Shown: positions 21,920 to 29,974 of the stretch, piece by piece | How positions within the stretch are numbered: position 1 is the stretch's first letter | Layout: each line of letters starts with the position of its first letter | From: Cupriavidus sp. EM10 | Lineage (GTDB): Bacteria > Pseudomonadota > Gammaproteobacteria > Burkholderiales > Burkholderiaceae | Direction of reading: 5' to 3' | Assembly: GCF_018729255.1 (NCBI RefSeq) | Contig: NZ_CP076061.1 | Location: 1,240,001 to 1,304,000 of the forward strand | Length of the DNA: 64,000 nt | Position numbers and translations under genes: made by a program | The notes under the pieces: model-generated | What the model was told of the DNA's origin: nothing | Database searches by the model: none | What the model saw: only the letters and a program-made list of their open reading frames with translations

Positions 21920-22123
21920 ATGCAAACCGGTATCGTCAAGTGGTTCAACGACGCCAAGGGCTTCGGCTTCATCAAGCCGGACGCCGGCGGTGACGACCTG
22001 TTCGCGCACTTCTCGGAAGTTCGCGCTGAGGGCTTCAAGTCGCTGCAAGAAAACCAACGTGTGTCGTTCGAAGTGAAGAACGGCCCGAAGGGTCTGCAAG
22101 CGGCCAACATCACGCCGATGTAA
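21920..22123 (+). CDS. Cold-shock protein, CspA family (copy 1)
   Basis: 67 residues, the full length of a single cold-shock domain. RNA-binding motifs are intact: Lys-Gly-Phe-Gly-Phe-Ile (RNP1) and Asp-Leu-Phe-Ala-His-Phe (RNP2), preceded by Gly-Ile-Val-Lys-Trp-Phe-Asn. It should act as an RNA chaperone. GGAAAG precedes the ATG. A consensus promoter lies about 150 bp upstream and a strong terminator 37 bp downstream, so it is monocistronic. A paralog (25008-25211) lies on the other side of the origin, pointing the opposite way. Confidence 0.95.
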   Translation: MQTGIVKWFNDAKGFGFIKPDAGGDDLFAHFSEVRAEGFKSLQENQRVSFEVKNGPKGLQAANITPM

Positions 22124-22160
22124 GATCCGCAGCACGCGCGCCCCGGCGCGCGTCGCAACG

Positions 22161-22190
22161 AAAAACCCGCCACACCGGCGGGTTTTTTTT
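22161..22190 (+). terminator. Rho-independent terminator of csp copy 1
   Basis: AAAACCCGCC-ACACC-GGCGGG followed by eight T; the A-tract before the stem pairs with the T-tract. Confidence 0.92.
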
Positions 22191-22412
22191 CGTCTGCATG
22201 CTGCGCGCTGCCGGCCACAGTCGCCGGGATCGGCGGCATCTGGGTCCGGCTGCGTGCTCATGGACGTGCATTTCGTCACCCCCCGGCGCGCACCAGCGCA
22301 TTGCCGTTTTCACGTTCTCCTTTCGCCTTCCTCCCTTCGCCTTCGTCCTTCCGTCTTCCTCTTGCTGCCTGCGCGCTTTCACGCTTCCGATGCGCGCCGA
22401 ACCACCTGGCGA

Positions 22413-23443
22413 CGCAGAAACGGGTACGGAGGATGCGCCCGGAGCTGACCCTTCGCGCAGAAACGGGTACGCGGGCCGTGATGCATCGCCGCAGAAATGG
22501 GTACGCTTTACAGCCAAAGACCGGCACTGTGATCGGATTGCAACGGTGTTTGTGCGACGCAGAAATAGGTACGCTTTGCCGCTCCGGGGCAGTTCAAGGG
22601 GCCGAATGACGCCCGGTTATCCAGCCTATTGTTTGAGCAGTGCAGTTTTCCCCGCAGAATCTGGTTCGCCAGGCGGTTTTCCCACGTATACGCCCACGCC
22701 CCTCCGACGTGGCGCAGAAATGGGTACGCTTTTGGGGAATCCCTCGCCGCAGAATTGGGTACGCCGCTGGATGATGTGTTGTTGCCGGCCATCTGATTAC
22801 CGCTGCCTGCCGTGGTCGCGCGCGCAGAAACGGGTACGCATTGCACCCCGGGCAAGTCGTGGGACCAACGCAAAAGTACGGACTCGCTACCCGTATACGT
22901 GTGGCTGGGCGCGGTATGTATACGTATACGGCACTCGCGGCGACCTGTTGCCTCGCAGAAACGGGTACGCTTCCCCGCACCAGGGCGTATTTGAGGACGC
23001 AGAAACAGGTACGGTCGTCGACGTTGCGCCGTGGACGTCTCCGTCCGCAGAATTTGGTACGCCGCAGAAACAGGTACGACAGGCCATTTTTGGGCCGTGA
23101 AGTCCGTATACGCAGAATCGGGTTCGCTTTTGGCGCCATCGGCCGCAGAAACAGGTACGCAAAGGCGCCTCTCGAAGCGATCCGCCTCACATTGCGTACC
23201 CGATTCTGCGGGGATAAGCGCCTGCGGAGCGAGTGTTTCCCCCTGTCGCCCACCGATTCACGGACTGGCGCGCAGAAACAGGTACGCCTGGCGCGCTGGA
23301 TCCTGTGGAAAAGCCTGTGGGATCAGTGACTTATCCCCGCAGATTCCGGTACGCGCTTTGCGCTGAAATGGGTTCGCCGCGTCGCAGATTCGGGTTCGGG
23401 CCTACGCAGAAACGAGTACGGAATGCCGCAGAAACGGGTACAC
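22413..23443 (+). repeat. Iteron array of the replication origin
   Basis: At least 21 copies of a 17-mer, consensus CGCAGAAACGGGTACGC, with variation mainly at positions 8-10. Starts: 22413, 22456, 22490, 22558, 22653, 22713, 22748, 22823, 22954, 22998, 23046, 23063, 23111, 23144, 23194 (the only reverse copy), 23271, 23338, 23361, 23383, 23405, 23427. The last five are phased at 22-23 bp, two helical turns. No gene is present. The array ends about 350 bp before repA, so RepA binding and origin function are strongly inferred. The irregular left half may serve copy-number control or handcuffing. Confidence 0.92.
23194..23354. other. Probable oriV core: inverted iteron plus DnaA-box-like pair
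   Basis: The single reverse iteron (23194-23210) runs into GGGGATAAG, and the forward iteron at 23338 is preceded by CTTATCCCC. The two 25-bp units (23194-23218 and 23330-23354) are near-perfect mirror images around a core of about 110 bp. TTATCCCC differs from the DnaA box TTATCCACA mainly at the end. The core also contains TGTGGAAAA and TGTGGGATC. Confidence 0.6.
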
Positions 23444-23493
23444 GGAGGCTCGAAAAGCGCTTTGCAATCAATGGGCTCGGCGCTCCGTATACG

Positions 23494-23535
23494 GTTTACG
23501 AGTAGTTAACCCGTATCGGTATCGTTTACTTGTAG
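23494..23535 (+). repeat. AT-richer direct repeat beside the iterons
   Basis: GTTTACGAGTAG (23494-23505) and GTTTACTTGTAG (23524-23535), 30 bp apart, in the locally AT-rich stretch after the phased iterons. Candidate DNA-unwinding element. Confidence 0.45.
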
Positions 23536-23720
23536 TGGATGAGCAGCCAACCGTGGACAACCCTGCTGGGTTGCCCACCGTGTGGCTGCCATCCTGCCAA
23601 TCGCCGGATACCCGGCCAGGCAACACAAACGGCTGGCATGAAAAGTCCACGTTGCGCAACCGCCGTACTGCGCATCAACAGGCTTGGGCGAAAAGGCCCT
23701 GCCATCAGATAAACACGTAT

Positions 23721-23737
23721 ACGTACCCGTTTCTGCG
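23721..23737 (-). repeat. Solitary reverse iteron just upstream of repA
   Basis: ACGTACCCGTTTCTGCG, 54 bp before the repA ATG, flanked by CGTATACG palindromes at 23716 and 23744. The position suits an operator for RepA autorepression. Confidence 0.7.
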
Positions 23738-23790
23738 TGACAACGTATACGTGATCGCGTACAAAGGCGGGTAATCCGAAGCCCATCAAT

Positions 23791-24884
23791 ATGTCGATCA
23801 AACGCTCAATGGCCTCCGAGGGGAACGTGCTGTCCTGGAAGCGGACGCTGAACCGTCCCGCATCATCATTCCCGGGAACGAGAACGCCCTTGCTCCGTCC
23901 GAGAAATTCCAGCGTCTTTTCGACGAAGCCCAGGCCATGGAGCGCGAGGACGCATGGCAAAGCGGGGAAGTTGGCTTCCTGAGCCGTGCCAGCGTGCAGG
24001 TCACCCTGCCATATCGCGCGCCCAAGGGTGCGCCGCCGGTCTGGACGCGCACCAGTGGCAACATTTCGCTGATGATCCAGCCGGGCTACTTTACGCAGCA
24101 GCGGTCCGAGCGAGCGTCGAACGGCCGGCAGAAGCTGGTCTCCGAAACCGTGTCCCTCGGGTATCCCTATGGCTCCTATCCGCGCCTGATGCTTGCCTGG
24201 ATCGGCAAGGAAATCATGGCCAAGAAGAAGCGTGGCGAGTTCACCGGGACGGTGGAAGACCGCCGCATTTCGCTCGGCAACTCGCTGTCGGAGTTCATGT
24301 ACAACCTTGGCATTCCGATGGCGACGGGTGGCAAGCGGGGCACGATGACGCTGGTGCGCCAGCAGATGATCCGACTGTTTTCAGCAACGATTGCCATCGT
24401 GCAGAACAAGTCGGTCCCGGTGCCGAATCAGGCGCCCAACCACGAACCGCTGTCGATCGATCGTGTGGGCTACCTGCTGGCGGATCAGTTGTCGACGTGG
24501 TGGGACCCGATGCAGCCTGGCCAGGGCTCGATGTTCGAAAGCTTCGTGGTGCTGTCGGAGCCGTTCTTCAACGAGCTCGTCAATCGCCCGGTGCCGGTCG
24601 ATATGCGCGCCCTGAAGGCGCTCAAGCAGTCACCGTTTGCGCTCGACGTGTATTCGTGGCTCACGTACCGTTTCTTCACGATCCAGCGTCGCACGGAAAT
24701 TCCGTGGGAAGCGTTGCAAATGCAATTCGGCACTGAAACGGAAAGCGAACGCAAATTCCGGGCGCTGTTCCGCAAGGCGCTCAAGGATGTGCTCGTTGTG
24801 TATCCTGGCGCCAAGGTCGATGCCGATTCGTCGAAGGCGCTGATCCTGCAGCCGTCGCGCACCAGCGTTCGCAAACTCGGTTAG
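23791..24884 (+). CDS. repA: Replication initiator protein RepA (RPA family; one frameshift in this sequence)
   Basis: Initiator expected to bind the adjacent iterons. From residue 50 on, the protein is continuous and typical of the RPA initiators of Burkholderiales megaplasmids and chromids. The conserved N-terminal stretch Arg-Ile-Ile-Ile-Pro-Gly-Asn-Glu-Asn has no canonical start in its own frame. ATG 23791 starts a second frame (Met-Ser-Ile-Lys-Arg-Ser), and the two join if one C is added at 23834-23835 (TCCTGG to TCCCTGG), giving 364 residues. An alternative internal ATG at 23937 would remove conserved sequence. The iterons, the DnaA-like boxes and the repA-parA-parB order support the role. 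Confidence 0.9.
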
Positions 24885-24922
24885 GTACCCCGCCCAGCGC
24901 AGGCATCTGACGCTGGGCTGAA

Positions 24923-24960
24923 AAGCAAGAAGGGCAAGCATGTGCTTGCCCTTCTTGCTT
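24923..24960. terminator. Bidirectional terminator between repA and csp copy 2
   Basis: An 18-bp perfect inverted repeat (24923-24940 with 24943-24960) with a 2-nt centre, A-rich on one flank and T-rich on the other, between two convergent genes. A weaker stem CCCAGCG/CGCTGGG lies just before it (from 24893). Confidence 0.88.
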
Positions 24961-25007
24961 ACCGGTCAGTCATCGCGACGACCGCCGGAGAACTGCAGCG
25001 GTTCGCT

Positions 25008-25211
25008 TCAGGCCGGCTTGATGGCCGAAGCCTGCAGGCCCTTGGGGCCTTGCTTGACTTCGAACGTCACGCGCTGGCCGTCTTTCAGGGTCTTGAAACC
25101 CGAGCCCTGGATCTCCGAGAAGTGGGCGAACAGGTCTGCGCCACCATCGTCAGGAGTAATGAAGCCGAAACCCTTGGTCTCGTTGAACCACTTGACCGTA
25201 CCGGTTGCCAT
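25008..25211 (-). CDS. Cold-shock protein, CspA family (copy 2)
   Basis: 67 residues, one complete cold-shock domain with Thr-Val-Lys-Trp-Phe-Asn, RNP1 Lys-Gly-Phe-Gly-Phe-Ile and RNP2 Asp-Leu-Phe-Ala-His-Phe. The ATG at 25211 has AAAGGA eight bases upstream. A promoter about 125 bp upstream predicts a long leader. Similar in sequence to copy 1 but distinct, so a diverged paralog rather than a recent duplication. It sits between repA and parA. Confidence 0.95.
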   Translation of the reverse strand: MATGTVKWFNETKGFGFITPDDGGADLFAHFSEIQGSGFKTLKDGQRVTFEVKQGPKGLQASAIKPA

Positions 25212-25335
25212 AAGAAAGTCCTTTCGAAGCAAGTTCGTTTTACACAACGCAAACAACCGTTCAAGCACGCTGGGGTCTCGTAGATACCGAACGGAAGTCA
25301 ACGAGTTGAGACGACTTGACTCGACTGTAACGGGC

Positions 25336-25364
25336 ATCATAACCACATTGTGTTGCGGTGTCAT
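25336..25364 (-). promoter_or_regulatory. Sigma-70 promoter of csp copy 2
   Basis: On the minus strand ATGACA (25364-25359), 17 bp, TATGAT (25341-25336). Predicted start near 25329 gives a leader of about 118 nt. Confidence 0.65.
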
Positions 25365-25540
25365 GTGCGCCGTAATGCGCACTACCTTTACTTTAGGCGG
25401 ATTCTCTACCTCTTTTCAAGAAGAAGAATCCCCAAAGTTGATATAGGCGGTATGTCCCACCCCTGGGACTTCTTAGGGTCTCGGACATTTATCCGCGCCG
25501 CTTCCTCGTCTCTTCCAATAATTTAAATTTCGAAAATGGG

Positions 25541-25569
25541 TTGTAGCGCACTGTTGGATTGGCTACAGT
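25541..25569 (+). promoter_or_regulatory. Possible parAB promoter with operator-like dyad
   Basis: TTGTAG (25541-25546), 17 bp, TACAGT (25564-25569) makes a weak sigma-70 promoter. The same bases form a dyad TTGTAGC/GGCTACA-type arms (TGTAGC 25542-25547, GCTACA 25562-25567), which could bind the autorepressing ParA or ParB. Confidence 0.4.
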
Positions 25570-25575
25570 TTCGCC

Positions 25576-26283
25576 TTGATTGAACACCATCGTTCGCGCG
25601 CTTTCAGCGCTGAAAGTGAGGCCCCAAGTGGCAGCAAAATCATCACCGTTTTCAACCAGAAGGGCGGCTGCGGCAAGACCACCGTTAGCATGCATCTCGC
25701 TGGCACACTGGGGCTCCGCGGCGCGCGTTCGATGCTCGTCGACATGGATGAGCAGGGTACTGCCACCCGCTGGGCGGCTCAGGCGACTGACGAAAGGCCG
25801 TTTCCGGCCTCAGTCATCGGTCTGGCGCCATCGGGCGGCGCCATGCACCGCGAAGTGCGCAAATTCGTTCACGACTACGACTACATCCTCGTCGACTGCC
25901 CGCCAGCGGTACATTCGGCGGCGCCGTCCAGTGCCTTGCTGATTTCCGACCTGGCGATCATTCCGGTCGTCCCATCGCCGCCCGACCTGTGGGCGGCGGT
26001 CGCCGCGAAGACGCTGGCGCAGCACGCGCAGGTGCAGAACGAGACGCTGCAGATCCGCGTCATGGCAAATATGGTCCAGCGCCGTGTCTCCATCGCGCGA
26101 CAGGCCATCGAGATTCTTGGAGACGACGGCGACGTGCCGCTGCTGAACTCCATGGTCGGTTCGCGTTCGGCGTTCCGTGAGTGCCAGGCGATCGGTTGCA
26201 CTGTCCACGGCGTGCCGGGCGCCCGCGAAGCGATTCAGGAAGTCGACATGATGGTGGACGAGATACTGTCCCTGATTGAGTAA
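25576..26283 (+). CDS. parA: Partition ATPase ParA
   Basis: 235 residues with the deviant Walker A Lys-Gly-Gly-Cys-Gly-Lys-Thr-Thr near residue 30, Val-Asp-Met-Asp-Glu-Gln-Gly (A') and Ile-Leu-Val-Asp-Cys-Pro-Pro (B). Moves ParB-bound centromeres over the nucleoid. The best start is TTG 25576: no ATG lies in frame before the Walker motif and no strong ribosome site is seen. The first 20 residues include Ala-Phe-Ser-Ala-Glu-Ser, encoded by a perfect 16-bp palindrome (25601-25616), a probable parS. The stop is followed by parB after 5 bp. Confidence 0.93.
   Translation: MIEHHRSRAFSAESEAPSGSKIITVFNQKGGCGKTTVSMHLAGTLGLRGARSMLVDMDEQGTATRWAAQATDERPFPASVIGLAPSGGAMHREVRKFVHDYDYILVDCPPAVHSAAPSSALLISDLAIIPVVPSPPDLWAAVAAKTLAQHAQVQNETLQIRVMANMVQRRVSIARQAIEILGDDGDVPLLNSMVGSRSAFRECQAIGCTVHGVPGAREAIQEVDMMVDEILSLIE
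25601..25616. promoter_or_regulatory. Probable parS site 1 (inside parA)
   Basis: CTTTCAGCGCTGAAAG, a perfect 16-bp palindrome, inside the first codons of parA. An identical copy lies in parB. Length and symmetry match chromosomal/chromid parS sites. Confidence 0.8.
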
Positions 26284-26288
26284 TACGA

Positions 26289-27308
26289 ATGCCAACGAAA
26301 TTGAAAAGCCTGAAGGAAGGCATGCTCGCCGGCATGGCCGCGGAAAAAACCCGTAGCGACGCGATCGATCGGTTCGCGCGTGCGGAGGCCGCATTGTCGG
26401 AGCATCCGAACGGTCTGCTCCAGAACCAGCGCGCCGCCAACCCGCCAATCGCGACTTTCAGCGCTGAAAGTGCGGTGGCGAATGTGGAGGGCCGCCTGCT
26501 GATCCGCGTGCCCATCGCCAACCTGCACGACAACCCGTTCAACGCGCGCCGCATCTATGATCCGGCCGTGGTGCAGGAACGGGCTGCCTCGATCGCCACG
26601 CACGGGCAGAAGACCCCGGGTCTGGCCGCCCCCGATGCCGCGCGGCCGGGGCACTATATCCTGATCGACGGTCACTATCGAAAGCGCGCCCTGGCGTCGG
26701 CCGGCAAGCTGGAGATGGAATGCTTCATCGAGGACGACCTTAGCGATCTCGATTTCTACAGGCTCTCTTTCCTGCTGAACGAGCAGCGCTCCGATCAGTC
26801 TGCGCTCGACAATGCGATTGCATGGCGCCAGCTCCTGGACGAAGGCAAGGTCCAGAAGGAAGAGGAGATCTGCGAACTGACCGGGATGTCTGCCGGGACG
26901 GTGAACAAGACGCTGGCGCTACTGAAGCTGCCGGAATCGGTGATCGCCGTCATGCGTGAGCGTCCCAGTGCCATCGGCATTGCGGCCGGCTACGAACTGA
27001 CCCTCTACTGCAAGATTGCCGGCGAAGACCGTACCCGGGAGCTTGCGACGCGCATCATGAATGACGGCCTGTCGAGCCGAGAGGTGGAGTCCATCCGCAA
27101 ACAGGCGCAAGAGGGCAAGTCGCGCAAGGTCAAGGAAATCAGCCGCCAGTACAAGATTCGCACCGAGGCAGGCCAGCTGCTCGGCACGATCAAGGAATGG
27201 GATTCGGGACGGATCATGCTCGATGTCCAGCTGACTGACCGCAATGCGCGCGAAGACTTGCTGGAAGTCCTCAAGGCCCGCTTCGGCCTGGACAAGACCC
27301 TGCTCTGA
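26289..27308 (+). CDS. parB: Partition protein ParB/RepB family
   Basis: 339 residues. The ParB N-domain is visible from residue 75 (Ile-Arg-Val-Pro-Ile-Ala-Asn-Leu-His-Asp-Asn-Pro-Phe-Asn) with the nucleotide-binding region Gly-His-Tyr-Ile-Leu-Ile-Asp-Gly-His-Tyr-Arg-Lys-Arg-Ala. A helix-turn-helix follows (Ile-Cys-Glu-Leu-Thr-Gly-Met-Ser-Ala-Gly-Thr-Val-Asn-Lys), then a C-terminal dimerisation part. The box before it is variant (usual Gly-Glu-Arg-Arg replaced by Asp-Gly-His-Tyr-Arg). The second probable parS (26455-26470) lies in the gene and encodes Phe-Ser-Ala-Glu-Ser. Translationally linked to parA; ends 2 bp from the convergent recombinase-like gene. Confidence 0.93.
   Translation: MPTKLKSLKEGMLAGMAAEKTRSDAIDRFARAEAALSEHPNGLLQNQRAANPPIATFSAESAVANVEGRLLIRVPIANLHDNPFNARRIYDPAVVQERAASIATHGQKTPGLAAPDAARPGHYILIDGHYRKRALASAGKLEMECFIEDDLSDLDFYRLSFLLNEQRSDQSALDNAIAWRQLLDEGKVQKEEEICELTGMSAGTVNKTLALLKLPESVIAVMRERPSAIGIAAGYELTLYCKIAGEDRTRELATRIMNDGLSSREVESIRKQAQEGKSRKVKEISRQYKIRTEAGQLLGTIKEWDSGRIMLDVQLTDRNAREDLLEVLKARFGLDKTLL
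26455..26470. promoter_or_regulatory. Probable parS site 2 (inside parB)
   Basis: CTTTCAGCGCTGAAAG, identical to the copy in parA, 854 bp downstream of it. Both are read in the same frame as Phe-Ser-Ala-Glu-Ser. Confidence 0.8.
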
Positions 27309-27310
27309 AC

Positions 27311-28933
27311 TCAGGGCAACCTGAGCTGGCGGGGTGTGAACGCCGCCGGCACATCGTCATGGGCGGCGGCAAATCGCCGCCAGCTGGAGCGCAATAGCCG
27401 CTCCAGCCCGCTGGCCGAATAGCCCGCAGACGCTTGCGATCGTTTCGCCCGACCACGTTCGGTCAAGGGCAAATCGATGGGGGCGAGCAAAGCCATATCG
27501 GAACCCCCAGCCGTCCCCGCCACGCTTGCCATCTCGATCCCGCGGTCGCGCCAATGCGCCTCCAGTGCCTGCCGGACATCGGCATCCAGCCGTCTCTCAC
27601 CGGCCCGTACCAAGCTCTTCGCCGCAAGCGTCAGCGCTACCTCGTCGTCGCCGAGTGCAAGATGAGCGAAACGGAATCCCACCAGTTCGATCACGCGAAG
27701 GCCGTGTCTGGAAATCAATAACGCCGCAGCCAGCGAAACCCGTTGCTGCGGTGAGGGCGTATCGTTAGCCAGCCAATCGAGGAATCGGGCGACCGGAATA
27801 GGCGATGTCGCGCGCGGCCGTTCCGTTGCATCGGCTGGCGGGACGATTTCCATCGATACGCGATGATTTGTTGCGGCCGCGTGATCCGAAAGCTGGTCGC
27901 TTGCCTCGCGTGCCTGCGGGGCCCGCCGACGTGGCACTTCCTTATGGATCGCCCCCAGCAGCGCCCGGACAACGCGTAGGGCGGCCTCGCAGGAGCTGGT
28001 ACGCAGCGGCCCTTCGAACGGGCGCCAATGGATCTTGTCTCGCGCGCTGGACGGTCCGCACCAGAAGTCGGCCGGTTGCGGATCGGCGAGAAACGATCGG
28101 TAGGCGGCCAGGTCCGCGGCGGTCAGCGATCGCAGGGACCGACCCTGTCGCGCCGTCCATAGCAGCACCCGTTCGGCCTCGCGCCGATAGCTCTTCCATG
28201 TGTTCGGTGACGACGCCCTGGTATCGAGCCAATCCTTTACCAAACGCAAATCTTCGGCCAGCGCCACTTCCTGCGCGGTCGTGCCGGCAGGCGTGCGCAT
28301 CGATTCCAGCGGCACGGGGACACGCATGGCGGGCCCCAACGGCGTCGCGGAAAGCGCCTGTCGATGCGCATACATACCGGGCGCCTGGACAAATTCGCGC
28401 AGCTTGATATCGAAGGCAGCCTGTTGAGCCACCAGCCATCGGACGATGGTCTCGCACGATTTCTGGCCGATGCGTGGAACATGACGCCACCAACTGCTGC
28501 CACGGCGATTGGCCAGGGCGACGAGGTCGGCGATGGTCTGAACGTCGGCAGCGACCAATCGCCGGGCGAGGCTCGGCCCGAACCATAGCGATACGCGGTG
28601 GGATGGCAGCGGGCGGCCTTGCCCCAACTGCTCGATGGATGACAATGCCTCGACCCGGCGCGACATGCCGGCGTCCGACCGGCCGCGCAGCGCCTCGAAC
28701 ATCTCTGCGATATCCGGCCGGTCATTCTGAAGCGCAAACTGCACCAGGCGGTCGCGCAGTGACAGAATGCGCTGGACGGCCTGATGCTCGGTCAGCTCGT
28801 CATCGTCGTCCGGATCCAGTAGATAGCGATTGGCAATATCCACCGGCCGCATGCCCTGCGCATAGGCCCGCACCACCGCAAATTCGGTACGTGTTAGCTT
28901 GGTGGCGGCGAGGGTGTCGCGATCATCGGACAC
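27311..28933 (-). CDS. Tyrosine-recombinase-like protein lacking the catalytic C-terminus
   Basis: 540 residues. The N-terminal half carries a helix-rich region with helix-hairpin-helix character (Ser-Leu-Ala-Arg-Arg-Leu-Val-Ala-Ala-Asp-Val near 125). A SAM-like core-binding domain follows (Thr-Trp-Lys-Ser-Tyr-Arg-Arg-Glu-Ala near 250). The catalytic domain begins with box I (Arg-His-Gly-Leu-Arg-Val-Ile-Glu-Leu). The protein stops right after Thr-Pro-Arg-Gln-Leu-Arg, where box II His-x-Leu-Arg should be; the His is Arg, and the second His and nucleophile Tyr are absent. The stop lies 2 bp from parB's stop, and I see no alternative frame that restores the missing part. Either a dead relic or a DNA-binding protein with a role in chromid maintenance. 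Confidence 0.75.
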   Translation of the reverse strand: MSDDRDTLAATKLTRTEFAVVRAYAQGMRPVDIANRYLLDPDDDDELTEHQAVQRILSLRDRLVQFALQNDRPDIAEMFEALRGRSDAGMSRRVEALSSIEQLGQGRPLPSHRVSLWFGPSLARRLVAADVQTIADLVALANRRGSSWWRHVPRIGQKSCETIVRWLVAQQAAFDIKLREFVQAPGMYAHRQALSATPLGPAMRVPVPLESMRTPAGTTAQEVALAEDLRLVKDWLDTRASSPNTWKSYRREAERVLLWTARQGRSLRSLTAADLAAYRSFLADPQPADFWCGPSSARDKIHWRPFEGPLRTSSCEAALRVVRALLGAIHKEVPRRRAPQAREASDQLSDHAAATNHRVSMEIVPPADATERPRATSPIPVARFLDWLANDTPSPQQRVSLAAALLISRHGLRVIELVGFRFAHLALGDDEVALTLAAKSLVRAGERRLDADVRQALEAHWRDRGIEMASVAGTAGGSDMALLAPIDLPLTERGRAKRSQASAGYSASGLERLLRSSWRRFAAAHDDVPAAFTPRQLRLP

Positions 28934-29670
28934 AGAGCGACCTCCGATCGAGGGCCTTATACACCATATTTATTGCGATATCGGCGAGGCAGTAGGGTAA
29001 GTGCCAGCGCAGAGCGGGCATACGGGAATAGACCGTTGCGACGTTGCAGCCGCATGCGCGCCAATGCACGTAAGTGACTGATTTGCAACCAAAAGTTGTC
29101 ATCCGAAGTCCAGACCGGCCCATTCTGCACATTAAAATGCTATGCAAATTATTTTAATGGAAGCGGCGGCACTTGGGGGAACCTCGGAATGAAGTCACGA
29201 AAGAACGCTGCGCGCCGGGCCCAGGCGTCCAACAGACACTCCCTTTGCCGCTCCCCATAGGTAGGGAGCGGACGATATCAAAATGAACGCGCCAAGGCGG
29301 CTACGTGGCCGCTGAAGGCTCTTCCTGGTCGGCGACGGGCTTACCGGGCTGTAAAGGGCGCCCCGGGATCACGCACCCACAGCACTGCGCAGCCTCGTCG
29401 GCCCTCCCCCAAAATCCAGCTAACGAATGTCGGGAAGGCTTTGCCGGCAACCTCCATTCGTCCCGTATGCGGCGCCTGCCGTGCACCGATCATCCATAGC
29501 GCAGGTGCGCTTGATCCGTATCGCAGGACGCCTGGCCTTGTCGCGGTCATCGTGAAGCCGATTTGCCTCCTGACACGGTGCGCTTGCGCGGCCCCGGAAG
29601 TGTTCTCCGTCGACAAAAATCCGCCGTTGCAGGCGTCATTCCGCATCATTGATTTAAAAGGAATTTCATA

Positions 29671-29687
29671 CGCAGCAGTGAGTACGC
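29671..29687 (+). repeat. Degenerate iteron
   Basis: CGCAGCAGTGAGTACGC matches the iteron at both ends (CGCAG and GTACGC) but differs in the middle; probably a decayed copy. Confidence 0.4.
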
Positions 29688-29757
29688 TTTGCCCGCACGC
29701 GCGTCGAATTCAGGCGTCGAAAGTGCAGGGCGCGCGTTCCTCTCGGAACGCAACGGG

Positions 29758-29779
29758 CGTATACGTATACGCGTATACG
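29758..29779. repeat. Triple CGTATACG palindrome cluster
   Basis: Three copies of CGTATACG start at 29758, 29764 and 29772; the first two overlap. It recreates, 6 kb away, the palindrome that is spread through the origin. Confidence 0.75.
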
Positions 29780-29924
29780 CATTTCGGAGTGTTCCATCGT
29801 GACTGGTAGCCAATCGCGGTGGCGGCCAAAAATCCACGAACTACACATCATTCGTTCGAATGATTTTCCACCGGCCTGGGATCGACATCACTACTAATCC
29901 ACCGAATAAAACGCCCCAGCAAAT

Positions 29925-29974
29925 ACGGGCACGTGAGCGGCACCCATTCGATGGATTGGCGCTCACGTGCCCGT
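29925..29974. terminator. 15-bp inverted repeat downstream of the chemoreceptor gene
   Basis: ACGGGCACGTGAGCG (29925-29939) and CGCTCACGTGCCCGT (29960-29974), perfect, 20-nt loop, 40 bp past the stop of the leftward receptor gene. No T-run follows, so terminator function is only likely; the arms each hold CACGTG. Confidence 0.5.

Larger units (their letters stand above)
22685..23751. repeat. Seven copies of the palindrome CGTATACG across the origin
   Basis: Copies at 22685, 22892, 22923, 23105, 23486, 23716 and 23744 (8 bp each), interspersed with iterons but not part of them. A triple cluster recurs at 29758. The binding protein is unknown. Confidence 0.75.

Noticed and set aside
22413-23443. 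CRISPR array
   Set aside because: Repeats are short (17 bp), divergent, irregularly spaced, one is inverted, and they lie next to repA; these are iterons.
27311-27330. Frameshift restoring the recombinase C-terminus
   Set aside because: The other reverse frames past 27330 show no His-Trp/Tyr recombinase motifs and would run into parB; no single-base fix works.
29271-29810. Several ORFs of 60-120 codons on both strands
   Set aside because: No ribosome sites and no recognisable protein features; they overlap repeats and palindromes.
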